Part shown: positions 11,385-23,050 of the stretch, one piece after another
How positions within the stretch are numbered: position 1 is the first letter of the stretch
How the letters are laid out: every line of letters starts with the position of its first letter
NCBI GenBank assembly: GCA_050084985.1
Contig: JBITNC010000001.1
Span: 176,080,001 to 176,144,000, forward strand
Source of the DNA: Nageia nagi
Lineage: Eukaryota > Pinophyta
Length of the DNA: 64,000 nt
Reading direction: 5' to 3'
The notes under the pieces: model-generated
What the model saw: only the letters and a program-made list of their open reading frames with translations
Told to the model about the DNA's origin: nothing
The model's database searches: none
Program-made: the position numbers and the translations under genes

Positions 11385-13130
11385 CCCTTTTTGAGGGCAA
11401 CTTCACCAACCTAATAGAATCTCTAAGCTTTAATAACTAGAATTTAGGAAGAAGCTTGATGAATAAATCAATAGAGTTTAGGACTGATGGAAAATACCAC
11501 AAGTGTAGAAGACCATCTAGAACCTTCTCTTTAATGAAGTGGGATTTAATTTATACATGCTTTGTTCTTTAATGAAAAATAAGGTTCTTTACCAAATCAA
11601 TAGCTAACTAATTATATGAAGAAATTTGAGATGAAAAAACTTACTTATAGATAATTTCTTTCAGAATATGCCTTAACCAAATGGATTCCTATGCTACATA
11701 ATATTCAATGTTTATGGTGGAGAGAGTAGTAGTAGGTTGCTTCTTGGAAGGCCAAGGGATAGCACCTGAACCAACACTAAATACATAAGTAGAGGTTAAT
11801 TTTTTATTATCTTTATCTCCCACTAGTCAAAATCTAAGAATCTTGAGAGAACAAATGAGGGCAACTTGTCATAATTCAGAGCAAGATCCTTAGTTTCCTC
11901 AACATACCTCAAAGTTTGCTTAATTGCATTGAGATGCTCAACATATGAATTTTGCATAAAGTAATCCATAAAATTCATGGAAAAGATAATATTTATCTTG
12001 AAGATAGTCAAATAAAAAAGACTACCAATTAGTTTCCTATAAGTTGTAGCATCTACCAACTGAGAGTTGGAACTAAGATACAAAGTGATTCCAAGAGAGA
12101 TTGGGAGTAGGTTTGCATTCCTCCATTCTAAAATTTTGTAATATATCTAATATATACTTTGATTGAATAAGATAAGTACAATCCTTGTATTGGTACACTT
12201 GCATACCAAGGTAGTAGTGTAATATACCAAGGTATGTCATTTCAAAAGTTGCCTTAAGTTTGGATATACAATCTTGTATGAGGACTATATTATTCTATGT
12301 AATCAATAGATCATCCATATAGAGAAGAATCAAGATCAAGTCTTGTCCTTGGTTGAGCACATAAAGATCTATGTTGGAGAAGCATTTAGAAAACATAATG
12401 TTCTCAAAGTATCCTAAAATTTTTGTACTAGGCCCTAGGTGCTTTGTTAAATCCATACAAATACTTCTTTAACTTGCAAACAAAAAATTCTTTACCTTTC
12501 ACAACAAACCTTCTAGTTGGCTCATGTAGATTTCCACATCTAAGTCACCATTGAGAAAAGCACTCTTGACATTAAGTTAAAAAAATTTTCATCTTTGAGT
12601 TGCTAAAAGCGTAAGGATTACCCTAAAAGTAGGCATCCTTGCCATTGGAGTAAAGGTTTCCTCATAATCAACTCCAAAATTTTGAGCAAAACCCTTAGCT
12701 ATTAACTTTGCTTTGTATGTCTTAATTTCTTCAGTTGAATTGTATTTGATCTTGTAAATCCATATGTTACCAATTGTATTTCATTCATTGGGATAAGGAA
12801 CCAAATCAAAAGTTTGATCCTTCATTAGAGCCTTATACTCCACATTCATTGCATTCATTAAGCACTTGTGCTTTGAAGCTTGTTTAAAGGATGATGGTTC
12901 ATTCTTACTATAAATTTTTGCAAATAAGGATTTATTAATTGTCATACTTATAGTTATCCTTTGTGTTCAAGAGTTTTGTTCTTTAGGTGCATATCTACAC
13001 TAACATCCATCTATTTAGGTGCAACAAAAGAATCATCACCCTCATTAAGGTTCTCACAAGTAGTAGACTCTTCAGGAAGTTCATTGAATTTTACATCCCT
13101 TAATACAAAGATTTCTCTAGAGGAAGATTA
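11385..13130 (-). pseudogene. Copia RT and RNase H remnant, element B
   Basis: The minus strand shows the copia RT with a YMDDLL catalytic box (about 12315) in place of the usual YVDDLL, followed by the LHYYLGMQVYQ block, the DATTYRKLIGSLFYLT linker (11823-12083) and then RNase H. The frame is broken by many stops and frameshifts. The upstream integrase part continues on the far side of element C at 22394. This would encode cDNA synthesis for retrotransposition. It is decayed more than the C copy. Confidence 0.85.
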
Positions 13131-13135
13131 GTATA
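13131..13135. repeat. Target-site duplication of element C, left
   Basis: GTATA, repeated at 22389-22393 directly after the right LTR. The flanking copia B integrase/RT sequence is continuous across the insertion. Confidence 0.9.
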
Positions 13136-13626
13136 TGTTAGAATTTGTAATGAAATATTGTGAATATCTAAACTCCTTGTAAGTTCAATTAATCACTTAA
13201 AGGATATGTAGATACCTTAAGGGATTAATTGAATTCTTTATTATGTGTGGACTTTGACCTAACCATAGGGTTAGTTGGTAGGTTAAAGTTAGGTCACACA
13301 TTTATTGTAACCCTAACCTTACCCTTGGGTTAAAGGGAGGTTAGGGAGGTGCTCTCAAGCTATAAATAGAGGGCCTCTCCTCTTGTAACACATCTAAGTT
13401 TTGGGAGTAAGATTACTCTACTAGGTTGTGTAGGAGAGGAAGAGAATTGTAGTAAGAGGTGAATAGATTGAGAATAGAGAACTAGTTGTGGATGTACTCC
13501 CAAGGAGGGAGGAACCACATTATATTGGTGTCATATTGTGTGAATGGTGTTGTTAGCTAGTAGATGATGAATGATTTATCTTGCTAGTCTTGGACCTTGA
13601 GGATTAGAGTAGTGCTAATTCTCTCA
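13136..13626 (+). repeat. 5' LTR of copia C
   Basis: Starts TGTTAGAATTTG and ends CTAATTCTCTCA. The core promoter TATA box is TATAAATA at 13361-13368, giving a likely transcription start some 25-35 bases later. It is 491 bp, identical in length to the 3' copy. Confidence 0.95.
13361..13368 (+). promoter_or_regulatory. TATA box of the C 5' LTR
   Basis: TATAAATA in the middle of the LTR, repeated in the 3' LTR at 22133-22140. It marks the U3/R promoter of the element. Confidence 0.75.
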
Positions 13627-13628
13627 AT

Positions 13629-13640
13629 TGGTATCAGAGC
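13629..13640 (+). promoter_or_regulatory. Primer-binding site of copia C
   Basis: TGGTATCAGAGC, the standard plant copia complement to initiator Met-tRNA, two bases after the LTR end. Confidence 0.95.
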
Positions 13641-13642
13641 TT

Positions 13643-13757
13643 GGTGTGGAAGCTCTTCTTCTACATCTTGGAGGTTCTTCATCCTTCTTCATTCCTTTGG
13701 TGTGGAAGCTCTTCTTCTACATTTTTGGAGGTTCTTCATCCTTCTTCATTCCTCATC
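13643..13757 (+). repeat. 56-bp tandem duplication after the PBS
   Basis: Two near-identical copies starting GGTGTGGAAGCTCTTC at 13643 and 13699. It lies where the packaging signal of retroelements is usually found. No function is shown. Confidence 0.85.
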
Positions 13758-14330
13758 TTACACCCCATTGGTGAGGTAAATTTTAAGAGAAGGTATAAAT
13801 TTCCTCCTCATTTGGTTATCTTAATAGATTATTACATTAGATACTAACATATTTTGTGAGATATTGGAGCTTATTTTTTGCAAAATATGATCAAAATTGG
13901 CAATGCAACCAATTTTTTTTTGCTAACCTCTTATGTTAGTAGCATTTTTTTTACAAAAATGCTTAATACATGATATACCTTTTAAGAGGATACTATGTGA
14001 TGTAAATATTTTTACTAACATTTTGTTTGTTAGTAGTATTGATCAATAACTCTATTACAAGCATTGCCAAGGTGTAATAGTTACATAATACTTTATTTCT
14101 TCTCTAAATTATCTTATTTTTTACAAAATTTTACTGCAAATAGAGGGAAATAATTTTTAGAGGCAATTGTTTAATATTTAAAGCAAATATGTGGATATTT
14201 GCCCTCTCTCATTTTTTTATTATTGAAATAAAAAGTGGAAGACTTTACAAGTTTTTTTGAAATATTTACAATATTTTTTTTACATATAAATCAAAAAAAT
14301 TATTGGGGGGGGACAAAACAAATTTGAAAA
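13758..14330. other. Element C leader, AT-rich part
   Basis: No reading frame. AT-rich sequence with several T-runs between the leader duplication and the PPR fragment. Confidence 0.6.
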
Positions 14331-14331
14331 G

Positions 14332-14572
14332 GTCTGCAAACTGTTTGACAAAATTCCTCGAGCCTCCACCTCCACGACCTGGTAGACATGTATGCAAAAT
14401 GTGAAAGCGTAGGGAAGGCACAGGAATTGTTTGACAAGATGTAGATAGAGTTTCATGGTCTACGAATGGTATTGATAGAGTTTCATGGACTACAATGATC
14501 ATAGCATATGCAAAAAATGGATACGTTGAGGAGAGTCTACGCATTGTTTGACAGAATGCCTCCCACAATCAG
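14332..14572 (+). pseudogene. Captured pentatricopeptide repeat (PPR) gene fragment
   Basis: In three plus-strand frames the sequence gives consecutive PPR motifs. KLFDKIPR lies at 14338-14361. LVDMYAKCESVGKAQELFDKM lies at about 14379-14440, quoted here in two parts as LVDMYAKCES and VGKAQELFDKM. VSWTTMIIAYAKNGYVEESL is at 14480-14540, followed after a one-base shift by LFDRMP. The order (LFDKMP, LVDMYAKCG, LFDKM, VSWTTMI, EEALRLFDRMP) is the usual one in PLS-class plant PPR proteins, which bind organellar RNA. At least two frameshifts and a stop are present. Capture into the leader of a copia element is my inference; the PPR identity is strong. Confidence 0.88.
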
Positions 14573-15165
14573 CTCCTAGTCAAATGAGTTTAAACAACAT
14601 CACCTAGCTGCTGCCTTCTCATTGTGTGAGGAGGTGAGGAAGACCTGGAGGAGTCAAAATAAGGTTACCTACATTGAAGAGATTCTACCTCCACTCGCAA
14701 CCTTCTCCCTTGCCAGCTGGGCGTGACCTCTCAGAATACCAGTTGCCAAAATGCGAGATGCCATCTCCTCATCATTGTATCTCCTTGTGCACCTCTACCT
14801 ACACATGTGAAGATTTGACCACCACCAACCTCCCTCTCAACCCTTCGCACACATAACTGGGACTTGCTTGCCATGCTATCTCTAATGATGTAGAATACAA
14901 AAATGGTTTCATGTAGATCCCAAAGAGACATCTACACCAATGTGACTATCTTCAGATGTAAAACCAAACTTTGCAAAGGCTAAAGGAAAATTTAACATTC
15001 TCCTCCCTTGCTAGCTGCACCTTCTCCCTCCTCCCTCACCATCTAATCTACTCTTATGCATGGCCACCATCACCTCCATTGCTGACTTTGAACTCTCTCC
15101 ATTGGCTATCCTCTAAAGGCCTTCATGCAGGTCATCCTCCTTCTCACGGTCAAGGTTGATGGCTG
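14573..15165. other. GC-richer leader segment of unknown origin
   Basis: A stretch clearly richer in C than its surroundings, continuing directly from the PPR fragment. It has only short plus frames (14674-14856, 14971-15159), full of Ser, Pro and Leu, with no recognisable domain. It may be the rest of the captured host DNA, because the matching leaders of A and B do not contain it. Confidence 0.45.
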
Positions 15166-17004
15166 CCAACTCTTTGCAAGTCTTCTTTGTCACTTAAATG
15201 CACTTAGAAGCATTAAGTTCTTGTTTACCACTTGCAAAAATGATGCACTTCCAAAAGCAAACGTATACTCCTTAGGCACTTAATATTTTACAAGTTAATT
15301 GCTCCCATTTAATGCACTTAAGAGTACTTAGAATATTTCTAATATTGACCACCTTTTATGTATGCTCTTCTTAGAAGAAAAAAGGAGGGTCATTTTTTTA
15401 AAGTACTAACATGCATTTAAGTTTGCTCAAAAAGGGGATTTTATTTTTACCACCTAAGTCTTAAGGACCCAACCAAACCCCTTGAGTATTAATTTTTTGT
15501 TGACTACTTTTCACCTTCCCTACATGCACATGAAATTCCAATGTATTCTCCTTCTTGGTAAGGGAAGGGAGCCATCATTTTTTACCAAAAGCATTTATTT
15601 GTTTTTGACTTAGAGTATTTTTTGGAAAAGCTTTGGTAGAAGAAGCATTAAAATGCATGAAGTAGGGGTATGGGTCTCCTTCTTTCTCCATTTAATTCTT
15701 GGAGACTTGGTAAGTGGTGAATATTTTTAACTTATTTTAAGTTAAACTTAGCTTAATTTTCAAAAAAAATGCTTAGAATATTTTTAATATTGCATGTTTA
15801 ATTTACTAAGGTGCACATGCAATTTCTAGAATGCTAACCTCTTAGCATTTTTTTTCTCTCTAAGCATAGTAATTTAGTCTAAGCATGCTATTTTTTAAGT
15901 AAATAAGGGAAATTGTTTTACTTAAAATGCATACTTATAAGACAAGTCTTAGCATACAATTTTTTTTAGGGATAAAACCTTAAGTAAAAAGGGGGGAATT
16001 GGTAAAACTATTACTTAATTTTTATCTAGATCTTGCATGCTAGACTTGTGATGCATGTCTCTTTATCTTGTAAACCTTATCTAGATCTTGCATGCTAGAC
16101 TTATGATGCATGTATCTTTATCTTGTTTGAAGAATAAAACATGCTTAGGACTTAAATTTTTAAGTTAAATAATGCATGATGCATGATTACTTAATTTTTT
16201 TAAGTCATGGAATAATGCATGTTATGAATTAAATACTAAGTAGGACTTAGTTCTTTTATTTAATTCATTAAGTGCTTGAATAAATTGAGCAAAATATACA
16301 AAATGTAAAAGTCCTTTAGGGGTTAGTACAAAACCCATTGGACTTTTTAAGGTTTTTCAAGCTCGTGTGGATGATGTAATTTTACTTTACTTTATATTTT
16401 TGCACAATTTGCTTATACTTGCAAAATACAAATATTGAAAGTAACCCCTAAAGTGAACACATCCACATGTATTCTTCCACAACATGACTTGTTTGGGGAG
16501 CCACAAGGTGAGGACAAGGTAGACTGGAGCCCTTTTAGTCTGAAGACTTGAGTGGTGGTAAGTTCATCTTAATTGCCCTTAAGACCTCTGTTGGATTGGA
16601 CATAACTCTATTAGGTGGACAGGCATGTGTGTAGTGATACCACATTTCTGCACATCCATTTAGGGATTATCCTGATAACCTAGGAGGAAAACTAAAAACC
16701 TTAATCAAGATAATTAAAATGGCCAGTCCAAGATACATCGGATCCTTGGAAAATAGTTAGTACTTCTCCTTGTGAGAGTATATTACTAACCAAGGTGAAC
16801 TGGTTGAGGACTGGTAGTACCTGGGCTCCACCTTGCGGGCATCCAGGTGAAGGCCTAATTCTATACAAGAAAACAACCCCAAATTTATTCCTCTACGGAT
16901 CGTGGTTTGCACATATGGGACATGTTTACTTATGTTTGATTTGTATAGATGGAAACTTGTAAAAAAATTTGCATTCTTATTGCATATTTATTTTTGTACA
17001 GATA
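15166..17004 (+). other. Element C leader shared with A and B
   Basis: AT-rich noncoding leader. A 55-bp tandem duplication (GATCTTGCATGCTAGACTT twice, 16028-16125) is present. The last 400 bases are homologous to the A and B leaders (GTAGTGATACCAC, CTCCTTGTGAGAGTATATTA). No frame supports a protein. Confidence 0.65.
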
Positions 17005-20000
17005 ATGGTTGAAACCTTCATACCCAAGTATATACTCGATGGTTCCAACTTCGGCATATGGGAACCTCGTATGAGAGCTGAGTTACAAGCAAGGAAGTTG
17101 TGGAAGATAGTTAATGAAGACACGGTTGCTCCTATAGATGAGAAGGCTCTTGAAATCTACAACTCAAAGAATGAGTTAGTAACCTCAATGATCTATCATG
17201 CAATTTTAGATGACATCCTTCTCATGATCTCTTCCTCGATATCAGCAAAAGAAGCTTGGGATAGAGTAAAGAAAATCTACCTTGGGTCCAAATTTTCAAG
17301 GAGGTTCACCATTCTACAAAAGTTGTTGCAATATTGTCAAGGTGAAGATGAAAGTACCTCTATCTACTTGAACAAAATCATTAACCTTAGGACACAACTG
17401 GTTGGCTATGGGTGCAATTGGATCAATGATGAGTTCATGGTCTTCATCATTCTTCAAAGCCTCTCTACAAAGTTTAGTAACTTTGTCATAGTTATGGAGA
17501 CTAGGCTCGATGATGAAGAAGATGTCATCTCTCTTGACAACCTTTCTAGACTCCTTCTGAAGCATGAGGAAACTTTGAACAAGAAAATGTTGAACATTTC
17601 TCCAAAGGATAATAGCATTTCTCTAGGAGCAACCAAAACTCCTTTCAAGAAGACGTTCAAACATTATAAATTCAAAGATAGCAAATCCTCATCTACCATT
17701 AGGAAGCATGGCAACTTCAAGCAAAGGAATGACAAAGCTAGACCAAGCAAACCAACACTGTAGGAAAAATTTGATGGAAACTGTAACTTTTGTGGCATCT
17801 TTGGGCACAAAGAGTATGATTATCGCAAAAAGAAATTTGCTCAAAAAGGCAAGGGAAATGCAAATGTGAGAAATTTCAATAATAAAAAGAAGAACAAGCA
17901 TGCTGCTACTGTTGCCTACTACTCAATGACTCAAACTATTTCAAATGATTGGATTGTTGATTTAGGATGCACTAATCACATGTGTTATGAAAAGGATAAG
18001 TTTGAAAATTTTCATAAGTACAACAAGGATACAGTTGTGATAGGTGATAATATAGTCCATGATGTTCAAGGAATAGGGAATGTGAAGATTCATGGAAAGG
18101 CTCTTGATAATATCTTTTATGTGCCTAAACTAAGGATGAATCTTATCTCTGTAATTCAGATTACAAGGACAGGATGCTCATTTGAGTTTACCTCACACTC
18201 TTGGTGTGTTAAGAAAGGACTTGCCACTTTGATGAAAGGATCAGTAAAGAATGACCTTTATATTATGGATCAAGTACCTTCAAAGATTTGTCTTGCTACA
18301 AATGTGTGTTCAAAAGGTAATCTTTGGCATCAATGATTAGGGTACCTTAACCACAAGAGTATTTAAGATATGAAAAATCAAGAACTTATGGAAGGTTTAC
18401 CTAATATTTCACCCACAATTGGTCTTTGTGAAAGGTGCATTCTAGGAAAGATGAATAGGCAAAAGTTTGAAAAAGATAAGGCAACTCGGGCTACTCATCC
18501 TCTTCAGCTTGTGCATTCAGATTTGATGGGTCCATTTCAGACTAAGTCTCTAAAGGGAGCTTCTTATGTTCTGACCTTTATTGATGACTTCAGTAGGATG
18601 ACATTTGGTTATCTACTTGAGCACAAGGATCAAACTTTTGACTGATTTAAAGACTTCAAGACACTTATTGAAAATCAAACTGATTTTAAGATCAAAATGC
18701 TGAGATCTGATAATGGGGGTGAGTATAATAGCAATGAGTTCAATGACTATTGTGTTAAACATGGGATCAAGCGGTAATTCACAATCCCATACACCCCTCA
18801 GCAAAATGGAGTTGCTAAAAGGAAGAATCGCACCATTATGGAAATGGCAAGATGCATGTTGGGTAACCTTCCTAGTTTCTTATGGGGAGAAGCTATTCAC
18901 ACTGCTATTCACACCCTAAATAGGTATCCTACTAAATTAGTTGAAGGAAAAACTCCGTATGAAGCATGGATAGGAAAGAAACCTAACATCTCACACTTTA
19001 GGGTCTTTAGACGTGATGCATTTGCCTTCATTACCTCAGAGAAAAGAAAGAAGCTAGATAAAAGATCAGAAAAATGCATCTTTGTGGGGTATGATAATTA
19101 GCATAAAGGTTACAAGCTCTACTCCTCATCCCATAAAACAGTCTTTGTTTCTAGGGATGTCAAGTTTAATGAACTTCCCAAGGATACGACTTCTCATGTT
19201 GAGGTGTCTAATTCAGATGATTCTACACCTGCACCTAACTGGTTGGATGATCATGTAGGGAAGTCACCACAAGAGCAAAATTCTCTAGCTCAGAGAATTA
19301 CAAGAAGTATGACCTTGAATAAATCCTTATTTGCCAAAATTGATAATATGAATGAGCCATCAACATTCAAAGAAGCTTCCAAGCAAGAGTGTTGGATGGA
19401 AGCTATGAAAGTTGAGTATGAGGCACTCATGAAAAATGAAACTTGGGATTTGGTTCCTTATCCCAATGAGAAAAATATGATTGGAAATAAATGGATATAT
19501 AAGGTCAAGTACAATTCTGATGGAGAAGTTGAAAAATACAAAGCAAGGTTAGTGACCAAAGGATTCGCTCAGAAATATGGTATTGATTATGAGGAAACCT
19601 TTGCTCCTGTGGCCAAGATGCCTACTGTCAGGATAATCCTTGCTCTTTCTGTAGCTCAAGGATGGAAAGTTTTTCAACTTGATGTCAAGAGTGCATTTCT
19701 TAATGGTGACTTGGATGTAGAAATCTACATGAATCAACCAGAAGGATTTATTCCAGAAGGAAAAGAGTCTCTTGTGTGCAAGCTAAAGAAGTCTTTGTAT
19801 GGACTTAAACAAGCACCTAGAGCATGGTACAAGAAAATTTCAGGATTCTTTACAGATATTGGTTTTTCCAAGTGCTTCTCTGACTCAGATCTCTATGTAC
19901 TCAATCAAGGAAAAGATGTGGTCTTAATTCTCCTTTATGTGGATGATCTTCTCATAACAGGCAACAATATTGACATCATCCAAGAGTGCATTTCCAAACT

Positions 20001-20901
20001 AAAGGCAACATTTGAAATGACTGATCTAGGTCTATTGCATTACTATCTTGGAATGCAAGTATACCAACACAAAGATTGTACTTATCTTAGTCAATCTAAG
20101 TATATATCAGACATCTTGCAAAAGTTTGGAATGGAGGAGTGTAGATATGTTGCAATACCTGTTTCTCCTGGAATCGTTGTATCATTGAGCTCAGATTCTC
20201 AGTTGGCTGATGCTACAGCTTATAGGTAATTGATCGATAATCTTCTATATCTGACTATCTCTCATCTTGATATTGCCTTTGCAGTGAATCTGATGGCATG
20301 ATTCATGCAAAAACCATATGTTGAACACCTCAATGCTATGAAGCAAATCTTGAGGTATGTGGCCGAGACAAAGGATCTTGCTCTTAAGTATTCCAAAGTG
20401 CCCTCAATTATTCTCTTAGGGTTCTCAGATTCTAATTATGGGGGAGATAGAGATGATAGAAAATCAACCTCTGCATATGTGTTCAACATTGGTTCAGGTG
20501 CTATCTCTTGGGCTTCCAAGAAGCAACCTACTATGACTCTTTCTACCATCGAAGCTAAATATTGAGCCATGTTTGTTGCTGCCCAAGAAGCTATTTGGCT
20601 AAGGCATCTTCTGAATGAAATTGGGTATAAGCAAAATGGCCCATCTTTTATTTCTTTAGACAATCAATCAGCTATCTCTTTGGCTAAGAATCCTATGTTC
20701 CATTAGAGAACCAAACATGTAGAAATCCAAGCCCATTTTATTAGGGAGAAGGTTCTAGATGACATCATACACTTGGAGTATTGTCCATCTACTAAAAACT
20801 CTGCTGATGTATTCACCAAGCCCCTTCCTAAAGCTTAGTTCAGCAAGCTTAGGGATTCTCTCAGGTTGGTGAAGTTGCTCTCAAGGGGGAGTGAAGTTTG
20901 A
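17005..20901 (+). pseudogene. Copia gag-pol of element C, one frame with 11 stops
   Basis: One reading frame of 1299 codons runs without any frameshift. The start is MVETFIPKYILDGSNF (UBN2 gag). Then come a zinc knuckle with its last Cys changed to Tyr, a protease whose DSG reads DLG, pre-integrase HHCC, and the integrase core. In the core the catalytic Glu of the NGVAERKNR block is Lys (18817-18819). RT follows with an intact YVDD (19936-19947), then RNase H with D, E and D positions kept. In-frame stops lie at 17761, 18334, 18364, 18643, 18775, 19099, 20227, 20299, 20563, 20704 and 20836. They sit where CAA, CAG, CGA or TGG would be expected. The natural end is at 20899. A gag start at the upstream ATG 16969 is less likely. 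The protein is non-functional. Confidence 0.95.
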
Positions 20902-20960
20902 ACTTTTGTTAGTGATGACAACTTCACCTCTAGGAGGCCTTTTTTGATTGTACATTCTAA

Positions 20961-21425
20961 ACCTCCATGGTAAGTTTGCTCTGCGTGACAAACTTGTTAT
21001 ACAATTATTATTATAGAGTGTTGATTATTTTATACCTCCATGGTAAGTTTGCTCTGTGTGACAAACTTGTTATACATTTTATACCTCCATAGTGAGTTTG
21101 CTCTGCATGAGAAACTCATTGTACAATTTTTGAGCATATATTTAATATACCTCTATGGTAAGTTCGCTCTGCATGATGAACTTGTTGTACATTCTATACC
21201 TATATGGTGAGTTTACTCTATGTGAGAAACTTGTTGTACAATTTTTATGCTCTATACCTCCGTGGTGAGTTTGCTCTGCATGAGAAACTCATTGTACAAT
21301 TTTTGAGCACATAATTAATATACCTCTGTGGTAAGTTCGCTCTGCATGATGAACTTGTTGTACATTCTATACCTCCATGGTGAGTTTGCTCTGCATGAGA
21401 AACTCGTTGTACAATTTTTATGCTC
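20961..21425 (+). repeat. Eight-copy hairpin array in the 3' untranslated region of C
   Basis: Eight 24-base hairpins lie at 20972, 21045, 21094, 21160, 21209, 21267, 21333 and 21382, each within a repeat that starts near ACCTCCATGG and ends GTTGTACA. The arms come in three matched sets: AAGTTT with AAACTT (copies 1, 2), GAGTTT with AAACTC (3, 6, 8) and AAGTTC with GAACTT (4, 7). Copy 5 (GAGTTT with AAACTT) pairs through a G-T wobble. The loop region is GCTCTGCATGAG or a close variant. Spacing is 49 to 73 bp. Copies 6-8 look like a duplication of 3-5. Confidence 0.9.
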
Positions 21426-21886
21426 TATTAATAATCAACACATGTCTATATACAACAAGTGACTATGAGTGATGGCTTGGTATCTCCGTGATGACTTATA
21501 GTGCACCATTAATCAGTTATTTATAAGATGGCATTATTTGATTCTTTTATTTGAATATATGATGCATCTAAATAATTTTTTTCATGAGTTGCTTGTAGCA
21601 TGCAGGATCTTCTTCAGAAATGTAGGTTACTCACCTTGTGAAAGCAAGCTCATGGAGACTCACATGTCAGCTTAAAGTTGATCGACTACTATGTATAGTG
21701 AAACCAGTTGTGGTTAATGATTGTATTGTAAACCATTTTGTCAAATGGTAATGTAGTGAGTCTCATACTAGTTCTCAAAAAGATTCTCAAATATGTAAAT
21801 GTTCTCATCTCCACTTGTATCTCTATGGAGGAGAACTCTCTCTTACTCTCTCTCTTCTTTCTTCTACGCTCTATCCCAATATTGCA
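21426..21886 (+). other. Remaining 3' untranslated region of C
   Basis: No frame. It is homologous in reverse orientation to the LTR-proximal 3' region of B (10371-10830), which shows that it belongs to the copia family. Confidence 0.7.
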
Positions 21887-21897
21887 TTAAGGGGGAG
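21887..21897 (+). promoter_or_regulatory. Polypurine tract of C
   Basis: TTAAGGGGGAG directly before the 3' LTR; primes plus-strand DNA synthesis in LTR retrotransposons. The same G-rich word also occurs at the end of gag-pol (20883-20892). Confidence 0.9.
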
Positions 21898-22388
21898 TGT
21901 TAGAATTTGTAATGAAATATTGTGAATATCTAAACTCCTTGTAAGTTCAATTAATCACTTAAAGGATATGTAGATACCTCAAGGGATTATTTGAATTCTT
22001 TATTATGTGTGGACTTTGACCTAACCATGGGGTTAGTTAGTAGGTTAAAGTTAGGTCACACATTTATTGTAACCCTAACCTTACCCTTGGGTTAAAGGGA
22101 GGTTAGGGAGGTGCTCTCAAGCTATAAATAGAGGGCCTCTCCTCTTGTAACACATCTAAGTTTTGGGAGTAAGATTACTCTACTAGGTTGTGTAGGAGAG
22201 GAAGAGAATTGTAGTAAGAGGTGCATAGATTGAGAATAGAGAACTAGTTGTGGATGTACTCCCAAGGAGGGAGGAACCACATTATATTGGTGTCATATTG
22301 TGTGAATGGTGTTGTTAGCTAGTAGATGATGAATGATTTAGCTTCCTAGTCTTGGACCTTGAGGATTAGAGTAGTGCTAATTCTCTTA
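21898..22388 (+). repeat. 3' LTR of copia C
   Basis: 491 bp, eight differences from the 5' LTR by hand alignment, including the terminal CA changed to TA. TATA box at 22133-22140. Followed by TSD GTATA (22389-22393). Confidence 0.95.
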
Positions 22389-22393
22389 GTATA
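22389..22393. repeat. Target-site duplication of element C, right
   Basis: GTATA, matching 13131-13135. Confidence 0.9.
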
Positions 22394-23050
22394 GCCTATA
22401 GCCTATATGCTTATTATCATAGCCCATAAAAATACATTTTTCAAATCTTTTATCTAGCTTCTTCTTTTTCTCAAGAAAAACAAAGGCATAAGCATCATAG
22501 CCAAAGACCTTAAAGTTAGAGATGTTAGGTTTCTTTCCTTTCTATATCTTATATGAAGTTTTACCTTCAATTACTTTCAAAGGATACTTATTTAAGATGT
22601 ATATTATATTATTTACAACTTCACCACATAAGAAGCTAGGAAGATCTCTCAACATATGTTTTATCATTTTATGAATGGTTCTATTCTCACTTCTAATTAC
22701 ATCATTCTACTAAAGAGTGTAAGGGATCATAAACTACTTGATTCTATAATTGGTATAAAAATCATTGAATCCATTGCTATTATACTCACCCCCATTATCA
22801 GATCTCAACATGTTGATTTTGAATCCAAACTAATTTTCAACCAAAGCTTTGAAATATTTGAACCTATCAAATATTTTATCCTTATGCTCTATAAGATAAC
22901 CAAATGTCATCTTGCTATAATTATCAATAAAGGTCAAGACATAAGATACTTCCTCAAGCAACTTAATTAGAAATGGACCCATCAAACATGAGTGCATAAG
23001 ATAAAGAGGTTGAGTTGCTCTAGTTTCGTTATCTTTCTCAAATATAGAGG
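22394..23050 (-). pseudogene. Copia integrase remnant, element B
   Basis: Minus-strand sequence closely parallel to element A (positions 60-700). It covers the second half of the integrase core, including the LPSFLWGEA-like block near 22640 and the NGGEYNS-type block near 22790. It has many stops and no open frame longer than about 50 codons. It is the continuation of the RT part at 13130, split by element C. Homology to A fades near 23050, before the pre-integrase and protease domains. Confidence 0.85.

Larger units (their letters stand above)
13136..22388 (+). mobile_element. Complete Ty1-copia element C
   Basis: A 9253-bp plus-strand element with two LTRs of equal length (491 bp), TSD GTATA, a Met-tRNA primer site, a 3.4-kb leader, a single-frame gag-pol (17005-20901), a 1-kb 3' untranslated region with a hairpin array, and a polypurine tract. 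The LTRs differ at 8 of 491 positions by my count, so insertion was fairly recent. The leader is unusually long and carries a plant PPR gene fragment. Eleven in-frame stops and lost catalytic residues make it non-autonomous. Confidence 0.95.

Noticed and set aside
14266-14568. 100-codon minus-strand frame at the PPR fragment
   Set aside because: It is the antisense shadow of the plus-strand PPR motifs, which fit the family much better.
20881-20897. Second polypurine-like run at the end of gag-pol of C
   Set aside because: Although it resembles the true PPT, it is not next to an LTR and overlaps the last codons. I kept only 21887-21897 as the primer site.
20961-21425. CRISPR array for the regularly spaced hairpin repeats
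   Set aside because: Spacers are also repeated and spacing is uneven (49-73 bp); the array sits in a retrotransposon of a plant genome, without cas genes.
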